A DNA stretch of 15,612 nucleotides from an uncultured Candidatus Nemicrothrix sp. (GTDB lineage Bacteria > Actinomycetota > Acidimicrobiia > Acidimicrobiales > Acidimicrobilacustridaceae). Positions 10,097 through 15,612 of the stretch are shown one piece after another. Position 1 is the first letter of the stretch, and each line of letters starts with the position of its first letter. The position numbers were made by a program, and so were the translations under genes. The stretch is from positions 1-15,612 of the forward strand of contig CAIKHC010000169.1 in NCBI GenBank assembly GCA_903827085.1. The letters are read 5' to 3'. The notes below the pieces were generated by a model, which made no database searches, had not been told where the DNA came from, and worked only from the letters and a program-made list of their open reading frames with translations.

Positions 10097-11356
10097 TCAT
10101 TCGACGCCGTTAATTTCCTCAGCCGTTGGCGCGATTCGCGGTGGGCTGGAATCGACGGTTTCGGTGTGAATCGGGCTATCGATCGGGCCAGTCACCCCAC
10201 CGCGCTCGAGGCCTGCCCGTCGCCTGGCGTCACGGGCTTCGTCACGCTCAAGCCGCCGGCGTTCAAGCCGGACTCCGGGATGGAGAATTGTGAAGAGAGA
10301 CAGCAGAATCGCAGCGATCCCGAAGGGCACAATTCCGTCTCCAGAGCCGCTGTAGATGGGCCAGAGAACAAAACCGCTGAGCAGCGCAGTCCAGGTCCAC
10401 AGGATGAAGACACTGCGGCGATGGCCATGGCCCAGTGCCATGAGACGGTGATGGAGATGACCCTTGTCGGCGTTGGAAATTCCGCTGCGCGAACGGGCCC
10501 GCCGGATGATGGCGAACAGTGTGTCGATAACCGGGACCCCGAGAATCACCAGCGGAATGAGCAGCGGGGCGAAGAAGAAGAATGAGGTACCGGAATAGGA
10601 CCTATCAATGCGCCCGCCAACGACCATGGTCGATGCGGCCATTAACAAACCGAGGAGTAGTGCCCCCGCATCACCCATGAAAATTTTGGCGGGGTGAATG
10701 TTGTGGGGAAGAAAGCCAATGCACGCGCCGAGGGCAACGATGGCGACGAGGGGTCCGATGTTGCCCGCGGCCAAGAGTCCTTCGCTGCCGAGTTCGTGGG
10801 CATAAAGGAAGAACGTTGCTGCGCCGATGGCGACAATGCCGCCTGCCAAACCATCGAGGCCATCGATGAGGTTGATCGCATTGGCCATACCAACGACCCA
10901 CACCACCGAAATCAAGTACGACCAATCAGTGGACAAAACAAACACGCCTGCGAACGGAATACGGAAGACGAGAATCGAAATTCCTGAGATCACCAACACG
11001 CTCGCCGCAAGAACAATGCCTGCGATCTTTGCCGGTGCAGAAACATCTTTCAGATCGTCGATAACTCCAACAACAGCAATCACAACTGCAGCGATCACTA
11101 ACCCGAGTGGTTCAGTACTTCCGGCGAACACAGCATCGAATGACCCCATGCACCAAGCGGTGAACATTCCCACAAGCACACCGAGCAGCATTGCAACGCC
11201 GCCGAGAGTGGGAGTTGGGCGTTCGTGCACATGACGTGCATCGGGACGCACAACTGCACCAATTCGAAAAGCGAAACGTCGAATGCCGAACAAGGTCGCA
11301 AACGTCGTGGCGGCAACAACCACCAAGACGATTGCGTATGAGCCAATGCTCGGCAC
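10097..11356 (-). CDS. wecA: WecA-type undecaprenyl-phosphate N-acetylhexosamine-1-phosphate transferase
   Basis: This membrane enzyme moves a sugar-1-phosphate (GlcNAc in WecA/TagO) from a UDP-sugar to decaprenyl or undecaprenyl phosphate, starting cell-wall-linker or envelope glycan synthesis. The 419-residue product has about ten or eleven membrane helices. Family motifs are VIDDL (98-102), NLIDGLDGLAGG (162-173), GDAGA (228-232) and DKGHLHHRL (297-305). The histidine cluster there and the overall layout favour WecA over MraY. A 60-residue cytoplasmic tail (about 360-419), very rich in Arg and Glu at first, follows the last helix. I chose the GTG at 11356 because GGGAG lies about eleven bases upstream and it falls 20 bases after the glyA stop; a TTG at 11404 would overlap glyA. 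The same gene precedes atp genes in mycobacteria (Rv1302), so the order is conserved. Sugar specificity is not readable. Confidence 0.9.
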   Translation of the reverse strand: MPSIGSYAIVLVVVAATTFATLFGIRRFAFRIGAVVRPDARHVHERPTPTLGGVAMLLGVLVGMFTAWCMGSFDAVFAGSTEPLGLVIAAVVIAVVGVIDDLKDVSAPAKIAGIVLAASVLVISGISILVFRIPFAGVFVLSTDWSYLISVVWVVGMANAINLIDGLDGLAGGIVAIGAATFFLYAHELGSEGLLAAGNIGPLVAIVALGACIGFLPHNIHPAKIFMGDAGALLLGLLMAASTMVVGGRIDRSYSGTSFFFFAPLLIPLVILGVPVIDTLFAIIRRARSRSGISNADKGHLHHRLMALGHGHRRSVFILWTWTALLSGFVLWPIYSGSGDGIVPFGIAAILLSLFTILHPGVRLERRRLERDEARDARRRAGLERGGVTGPIDSPIHTETVDSSPPRIAPTAEEINGVE

Positions 11357-11376
11357 GGTGTCGAAGACTCCCTGAC

Positions 11377-12618
11377 TTAGCTGTAGGGGGTGAAGTTGGC
11401 GCAAAGTGCGGCAACATCAGCGCGCACTGCGGCGATTGCCGCATCGTCGGCACGACCGCGAAGCGCTCGTGCGATCAACGAAGCGATCTGCACCATTTCG
11501 GGTTCGGTCATTCCCTGCGTGGTAACCGCAGGGGTACCGATACGCACGCCACTGGTCACAAACGGTGAACGCGGGTCGTCGGGAATGGTGTTCTTGTTCA
11601 ACGTGATACCAGCGAGGTCAAGAACCGCCTGCGCTTCTTTACCTGTGAGCTCAGCATCGAAACCACGAAGATCAACCAAGCAGAGATGGTTATCGGTGCC
11701 GCCTGACACCAACCGGAATCCTTCTTTGGTCAGTGCTTCAGCAAGTGCACCAGAGTTCTTCACGATTTGTTGCGCATATCCCTTGAATGAAGGATCGGCT
11801 GCTTCGCGAAACGCAACTGCCTTTGCTGCGACCGCATTTTCAAGCGGACCACCCTGCAAGCCAGGGAATATCGCCTTATCAATTGCCGCTGCGTGTTCAG
11901 CGCGACTGAGAATGCAACCACCACGCGGACCACGCAACGTCTTGTGCGTTGTGAAGGTAACGACATCGGCGTACGGCACCGGATTGGGATGCGCGCCGCC
12001 AGCGATGAGACCAGCGATATGCGCAGCGTCGAACATAAGCAGCGCACCGATTTCATCGGCGATCTCACGAATGGGCGCAGGATCGATGATTCGCGGGTAA
12101 GCGGTAGCGCCAGCGATGATCATCTTCGGGCGTTCGCGCAAAGCGGTCTCGCGCATTTGATCCATGTCGATTCGTTCATCGGCCATGTTCACGCCGTAAG
12201 CGACGAAGTTATAAAAGCGACCAGAGATGTTGACGGGCGAACCATGGGTGAGATGGCCGCCATGATCGAGGCTGAGCCCCATAACGGTGTCACCCTGCTC
12301 AAGGAGCGCGAGATACACGCCAAGGTTGGCGTTTGCACCTGAGTGGGGCTGGACATTGGCGTGGTCGGCACCGAAAAGTTCTTTCACCCGGTCACGAGCA
12401 ATGTCTTCAATCTCATCGACGATCTCGTTGCCGCCGTAGTAGCGCTTACCGGGGTAGCCCTCGGAATACTTGTTCGTAAGAACTGAGCCCGTGGCTCGCA
12501 TCACTGCGGGCGAGGTGAAGTTTTCCGAGGCGATGAGCTGCAGTGTCGTGTTCTGACGTTCGACTTCGGAATCGATGAGTCCGAAAAGCGTGTCGTCGTT
12601 GTCAGCGGGCCAGGGCAT
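11377..12618 (-). CDS. glyA: serine hydroxymethyltransferase
   Basis: This PLP enzyme interconverts serine plus tetrahydrofolate with glycine plus 5,10-methylene-tetrahydrofolate, feeding one-carbon metabolism. The 413-residue product is full length. Visible landmarks are [14 protein letters not shown] (26-39), [15 protein letters not shown] (49-63), the PLP-contacting aspartate D197 in FDAAH, and the PLP lysine K226 in [14 protein letters not shown] (221-234). The start is the ATG at 12618, with GAGGAG seven bases upstream and a TACGAT box 30 bases upstream; an in-frame codon at 12732 would run under the divergent thiolase gene. It is the first gene of the leftward cluster, 20 bases before wecA. 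A glyA close to atp genes is also familiar in Firmicutes. Confidence 0.97.
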   Translation of the reverse strand: MPWPADNDDTLFGLIDSEVERQNTTLQLIASENFTSPAVMRATGSVLTNKYSEGYPGKRYYGGNEIVDEIEDIARDRVKELFGADHANVQPHSGANANLGVYLALLEQGDTVMGLSLDHGGHLTHGSPVNISGRFYNFVAYGVNMADERIDMDQMRETALRERPKMIIAGATAYPRIIDPAPIREIADEIGALLMFDAAHIAGLIAGGAHPNPVPYADVVTFTTHKTLRGPRGGCILSRAEHAAAIDKAIFPGLQGGPLENAVAAKAVAFREAADPSFKGYAQQIVKNSGALAEALTKEGFRLVSGGTDNHLCLVDLRGFDAELTGKEAQAVLDLAGITLNKNTIPDDPRSPFVTSGVRIGTPAVTTQGMTEPEMVQIASLIARALRGRADDAAIAAVRADVAALCANFTPYS

Positions 12619-12647
12619 GGCAGGTCTCCTCGTACGGTGTGCCATGG

Positions 12648-12653
12648 ATCGTA
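12648..12653 (-). promoter_or_regulatory. possible -10 box for glyA
   Basis: TACGAT on the - strand fits the TAnnnT -10 pattern of actinobacterial housekeeping promoters. A start near 12641 would give a leader of about 23 bases that contains the glyA ribosome binding site. No good -35 is seen. Confidence 0.35.
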
Positions 12654-12682
12654 GTGCCGCACCTTCGGACGACGACCCGCTC

Positions 12683-12701
12683 GGCAGGTACGTTGCCTGC
12701 C
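12683..12701 (+). promoter_or_regulatory. inverted repeat and possible -10 box abutting the thiolase-like start
   Basis: GGCAGG (12683-12688) and CCTGCC (12696-12701) form a 6-bp inverted repeat ending at the base before the ATG. The loop holds TACGTT (12689-12694), a TAnnnT-type -10 box whose start point would fall at or next to the ATG at 12702. There is no GGAG-like ribosome binding site, so a leaderless transcript is plausible. The repeat could alternatively be a small operator. Confidence 0.35.
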
Positions 12702-14228
12702 ATGGCTCTCGAACTCGATCCCCGACTTCCAATAATCGTCGGCACCGGACAGATCATGATCCGCGACGCTGCGACCGAACCGCTTGAACCAGCCGAACTC
12801 ATGGCCGAAGCCTTGCGCCGAGCCGAGACCGATAGCGGCGGAACGGGGCTTCTCACTGGCGCCGATCAAGTCCTGACGGTGAGCGAGCTGTCGTGGAGAT
12901 ACCGCAATCCAGCACTCGCTGTCGCAGAACGAATTGGCGCATCGCCCCGGAGACTGGCGACTTCAGTCGTGGGCGGGAATCTCGCCGGGGTGATGGTTGC
13001 CCGAGCTGCTGCCGATATTCAGGCCGGCGCCGCTGACGTCATTGTCATCACCGGGGGTGAAGCAACACGAACCCGATCCCGACTCCGCAAGGCCGGTCTC
13101 GAGGCCGCATGGTCGATCCAGTCCGACTCAGTCGAGTCGCCCGAGTCGATCGGCGACCTTCGTCCGCTCGTCAACGAAATGGAAAGTGCCCGGGGAGTTC
13201 AATTGCCCGTGCATGTGTACCCGTTGTTTGAGGTTGCTCTGCGGGCCCGACTTGGACTGAGTGTCGAAGGGCATATCGAACGCATCGGTTCGTTGTGGTC
13301 GGCATTCTCTGAAGTTGCATCGACAAACCCGAATGCTTGGCTCCGCACTCCCCTTTCCAGTTCCGAGATCACGACGCCGTCTGCAGACAACAGAATGATC
13401 GCGTGGCCGTACACAAAGCGATTGTGCTCAAACAACCAGGTTGACCAAGGCGCGGCGGTGATCATCACCTCGGTTGCAGCTGCAGAACGCGCCGGCGTTC
13501 CTCGTGATCGATGGGTGTTTCTTCACGCAGGCGCAGAAGCCATCGATCACTGGAACGTTTCCAACCGCGTCGACTTGTGTTCCTCGCCCGCACTGCGCAC
13601 CGCCGGTCGCGATGCATATGCGCTTGCCAAGCGCGGTCCCGACGACATCACGCACTTCGACCTCTATTCATGTTTCCCATCTGCGGTGCAGATCGGAGCG
13701 ATTGAACTCGGCCTCATTCCTGCTTCCAACGTCAACGGGGCTGGATGGGGCGGAATCGGCGCGTCTCGGCCGCTAACGGTGACCGGCGGAATGACCTTTG
13801 CCGGCGGGCCGTACAACAATTACGTCACTCACGGTCTCGCAACAATGGTCGACACGTTGCGAAACGACGCTGGCTCCATGGGCCTTTGCACCGCAAACGG
13901 TGGCTACACCACCGAACATGCGGTACTTCTCGCTTCAACGGAACCGCCAACCGCTGGCACATATCGACACTCCAACCCGCAAGCCGAAGTCGACGCGTTG
14001 CCCCGCGTGGAATGTGACGACACTTGGACCGGCGATGTCATCATCGAAAGCGCAACTGTCGTGTTCGAAGACGTTTCCATGCGCTCGCTTATTGCGACCC
14101 GCACACCAGAGGGTCAGCGCGCTTGGGGAATGTCCACCGACGCAGACTTCATGAACGCCGCCATGACGACCGAGCTTGTTGGAGCCCGCGCGCGACGCTC
14201 CGCCAACGGAACGATCACATTGGACTAA
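12702..14228 (+). CDS. SCP2-thiolase-like protein (thiolase fold, nucleophile missing)
   Basis: The 508-residue product has the thiolase fold (about 8-415) plus an extra C-terminal domain (about 420-508). It opens with IIVGTGQ (11-17). At the place where thiolases carry the nucleophilic cysteine before a Gly-rich helix, it reads [22 protein letters not shown] (88-109), with no cysteine. Later landmarks remain: HFDLYSCF (318-325), GPYNNYVTH (369-377) and CTANGGY (396-402). This pattern matches the mycobacterial SCP2-thiolase-like proteins (TLP type), which lack the catalytic cysteine and carry an added C-terminal domain (family recalled, not searched). A normal acetyl-CoA acetyltransferase reaction is therefore unlikely; acyl-CoA binding or an unusual lyase or hydrolase role is possible. 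The ATG at 12702 matches the family N-terminus. It is divergent from glyA and ends 13 bases from the convergent cNMP-binding gene. Confidence 0.88.
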   Translation: MALELDPRLPIIVGTGQIMIRDAATEPLEPAELMAEALRRAETDSGGTGLLTGADQVLTVSELSWRYRNPALAVAERIGASPRRLATSVVGGNLAGVMVARAAADIQAGAADVIVITGGEATRTRSRLRKAGLEAAWSIQSDSVESPESIGDLRPLVNEMESARGVQLPVHVYPLFEVALRARLGLSVEGHIERIGSLWSAFSEVASTNPNAWLRTPLSSSEITTPSADNRMIAWPYTKRLCSNNQVDQGAAVIITSVAAAERAGVPRDRWVFLHAGAEAIDHWNVSNRVDLCSSPALRTAGRDAYALAKRGPDDITHFDLYSCFPSAVQIGAIELGLIPASNVNGAGWGGIGASRPLTVTGGMTFAGGPYNNYVTHGLATMVDTLRNDAGSMGLCTANGGYTTEHAVLLASTEPPTAGTYRHSNPQAEVDALPRVECDDTWTGDVIIESATVVFEDVSMRSLIATRTPEGQRAWGMSTDADFMNAAMTTELVGARARRSANGTITLD

Positions 14229-14241
14229 TGCAGTCGACGAA

Positions 14242-14673
14242 CTAGCCGTCGCTCAGATTGGCCTTTAAGCGAGCGGCAAGCAAAGTGTGGACTCGTTCTT
14301 CGGCTTTCGGCATTTCGCTCAAGAGTTTTTGAAATGCCTTGGTGTCGAACGCGAGTAACGCCATCGGGGTCGTGGCCACAACGGTTGCTGTTCGAGGCCG
14401 ACGATCGATAAGCGACATCTCGCCAACCATGGAGCCAGGCCCAAGCGTCACGAGATGATCCTCACCAACGAAGACTTCCGCTTCACCGGATTCGATGACA
14501 TAACACTCTTGGCCGACTCGACCTTGATCGATCAGAAGCTGCCCCGCCTCGATCTCAACATCGTCGGCTAACTCGGCCACCCGATCGAGTTCAGCGTCGC
14601 TGAACCCCTCGAAGAAGGCCAAACCTCTCAGTCGAGAGGCCCCGTTCACTGCTTTTTTTCGCTTTCCGAACAC
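14242..14673 (-). CDS. stand-alone cyclic nucleotide-binding domain protein
   Basis: The 143-residue product is essentially one CRP-type cyclic nucleotide-binding domain, with no DNA-binding or kinase domain. After a basic start (FGKRKK) it has LRGLAFFEGFSDAELDRVAE (16-34), the beta-roll (about 38-110), and the phosphate-binding cassette GEMSLIDRRPRTATV (84-98), in which E85 and R94 match the ribose- and phosphate-contacting residues of CRP. A helix of about 30 residues ends the protein. Ligand binding thus looks possible, but the output partner is unknown. I chose the GTG at 14673, with AAGG about eight bases upstream; the longer frame to 14826 would overlap menB. It is divergent from menB. 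Confidence 0.88.
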   Translation of the reverse strand: MFGKRKKAVNGASRLRGLAFFEGFSDAELDRVAELADDVEIEAGQLLIDQGRVGQECYVIESGEAEVFVGEDHLVTLGPGSMVGEMSLIDRRPRTATVVATTPMALLAFDTKAFQKLLSEMPKAEERVHTLLAARLKANLSDG

Positions 14674-14692
14674 AATTCGCACCTTTCGGCAT

Positions 14693-14710
14693 GGACGGGT
14701 GCCCCCGTCC
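14693..14710. other. perfect inverted repeat between the cNMP-binding gene and menB
   Basis: GGACGGG (14693-14699) and CCCGTCC (14704-14710) form a perfect 7-bp repeat with a four-base centre. It lies in the 82-base divergent gap, 19 bases from the GTG of the - strand gene and 45 bases before menB. It could be an operator serving both genes or a 5' hairpin in the leftward mRNA. Confidence 0.5.
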
Positions 14711-14716
14711 GCGACG

Positions 14717-14722
14717 ATGGTA
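14717..14722 (-). promoter_or_regulatory. possible -10 box for the cNMP-binding gene
   Basis: TACCAT on the - strand fits TAnnnT. A start near 14710 would place the inverted repeat at the very 5' end of the transcript. No convincing -35 is present. Confidence 0.25.
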
Positions 14723-14755
14723 GGCGCATCCCGCTTCATCTGACCGGAGGAATTC

Positions 14756-15612
14756 ATGGTCTCGGAACTCTTTGACCCCACCGCATGGCGCCTCGTCCCC
14801 GGATTTGAGGACTTCACAGACATCACCTACCACCGCGCTGTCGACCAGGGAACGGTTCGCGTGGCGTTCAATCGTCCCGAGATCCGCAATGCCTTCCGAC
14901 CACAAACCGTCGACGAGCTCTACCGAGCCCTTGACCATGCGCGCATGTCGGGCGATGTCGGCTGCGTATTGCTCACGGGTAATGGTCCATCACCACGAGA
15001 CGGTGGCTGGGCCTTCTGCTCCGGCGGCGATCAACGCATTCGCGGCAAGGACGGCTACAAGTACGCCGACGGCGAAACTGCCGACACGATTGACCCAGCG
15101 CGAAGCGGCCGACTTCACATCCTTGAGGTACAGCGACTGATTCGGTTCATGCCGAAAGTCGTGATCTGTGTTGTTCCTGGCTGGGCGGCTGGCGGCGGCC
15201 ACAGCCTGCACGTTGTGTGCGATCTCACGCTTGCAAGTGCCGAACATGCGAAGTTCAAACAGACCGACGCCGACGTTGCCAGCTTCGATGGCGGCTTCGG
15301 CTCGGCATATCTCGCTCGCCAGGTCGGCCAGAAATTTGCACGCGAGATTTTCTTCTTGGGCCGTGAATACAGTGCAGAGCAAATGTTCCACATGGGAGCG
15401 GTCAACGAAGTTGTTCCGCATGCCGATCTTGAAAAGGTCGCGCTTGAGTGGGCAGCGATGATCAATGGCAAGAGCCCAACTGCACAACGCATGTTGAAGT
15501 ATTCGTTCAACCTCATTGACGACGGACTTGTTGGTCAACAGATCTTCGCTGGCGAAGCGACTCGTCTCGCTTACGGCACCGATGAAGCAGCAGAAGGTCG
15601 CGATTCATTCCT
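14756..15612 (+). CDS. menB: 1,4-dihydroxy-2-naphthoyl-CoA synthase, 3' end beyond the window
   Basis: MenB closes the second ring of the naphthoquinone by Dieckmann-type condensation of o-succinylbenzoyl-CoA, a cytoplasmic step of menaquinone synthesis. The gene reads from the ATG at 14756 through 285 full codons plus two bases, without a stop, to the window edge. It is of the crotonase fold. The substrate-binding segment WAFCSGGDQRIRG is at 85-97, the oxyanion-hole loop WAAGGGHS at 143-150, QTDADVASFDGG at 169-180 with D178 the likely active-site aspartate of the mycobacterial type, and KSPTAQRMLKYSFN at 239-252. The wording is close to mycobacterial MenB and separates it from general enoyl-CoA hydratases. 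GGAGG five bases before the ATG is a strong ribosome binding site. Only the last few residues should be missing. Confidence 0.96.
   Translation, partial: MVSELFDPTAWRLVPGFEDFTDITYHRAVDQGTVRVAFNRPEIRNAFRPQTVDELYRALDHARMSGDVGCVLLTGNGPSPRDGGWAFCSGGDQRIRGKDGYKYADGETADTIDPARSGRLHILEVQRLIRFMPKVVICVVPGWAAGGGHSLHVVCDLTLASAEHAKFKQTDADVASFDGGFGSAYLARQVGQKFAREIFFLGREYSAEQMFHMGAVNEVVPHADLEKVALEWAAMINGKSPTAQRMLKYSFNLIDDGLVGQQIFAGEATRLAYGTDEAAEGRDSF

Noticed and set aside
11390..12100. 236-residue open frame on the + strand
   Set aside because: Antisense to glyA, low-complexity Ala/Ser/Pro/Arg composition and no ribosome binding site; glyA motifs are unmistakable on the other strand.
14674..14826. N-terminal extension of the cNMP-binding protein
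   Set aside because: It would overlap the start of menB and its translation has no family character; the GTG at 14673 has its own ribosome binding site.
14990..15538. 182-residue open frame on the - strand
   Set aside because: Antisense to menB, which has an intact full-length frame and a strong ribosome binding site.

Overview
The window looks like a chromosomal housekeeping region of a high-to-moderate GC actinobacterium. I favour the Acidimicrobiia, with modest confidence. The reasons are: frequent GTG starts; a WecA-type transferase directly ahead of the ATP synthase genes, as in mycobacteria; a MenB and an SCP2-thiolase-like protein of mycobacterial type; and an unfused delta subunit with two separate b-type subunits, unlike the mycobacterial b-delta fusion. 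No mobile element, CRISPR array, tRNA or rRNA gene was seen, and there is no gene-free stretch over 300 bases. The longest gap is about 127 bases, at 9970-10096.

Left edge (1-1381, + strand): a two-helix membrane protein of unknown function is translationally coupled (ATGA overlap) to a class III-like polyphosphate kinase 2. A near-perfect 14-bp hairpin at 18-50 covers the first usable GTG of the membrane protein.

Centre (1398-12618, - strand): one long, tightly packed cluster reads leftward as glyA - wecA-like - atpZ - atpI - atpB(a) - atpE(c) - atpF'(b'-like) - atpF(b) - atpH(delta) - atpA(alpha) - atpG(gamma) - atpD(beta) - atpC(epsilon) - small lipoprotein. Most atp junctions overlap by 1-13 bases or lie 1-20 bases apart. 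Larger gaps flank atpE (94 bases before it, 97 after), and both contain hairpins; the one after atpE is a 12-bp stem with a C(UUCG)G loop. A weak sigma70-like promoter lies ahead of atpZ. The lipoprotein starts two bases after atpC, so it appears to be the last cistron of the operon, and it converges on ppk2 with only 16 bases between them.

Right part (12702-15612): reading away from glyA is an SCP2-thiolase-like protein that lacks the N-terminal nucleophilic cysteine. It converges on a stand-alone cyclic-nucleotide-binding-domain protein (- strand). That gene is divergent from menB (1,4-dihydroxy-2-naphthoyl-CoA synthase of menaquinone synthesis), which runs off the right edge.

Taken together the window is about energy metabolism: the complete F1Fo ATP synthase with its two accessory membrane proteins, polyphosphate-driven nucleotide phosphorylation, and one menaquinone step. 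Serine/one-carbon metabolism (glyA) and envelope glycan initiation (wecA) sit upstream. I see no clear case for a wholly new system. The points most worth a second look are the lipoprotein tied to the ATP synthase operon, the histidine-periodic tail of the gamma subunit, the b/b' pair, the atpE-flanking RNA hairpins, and the thiolase-like protein without its nucleophile.
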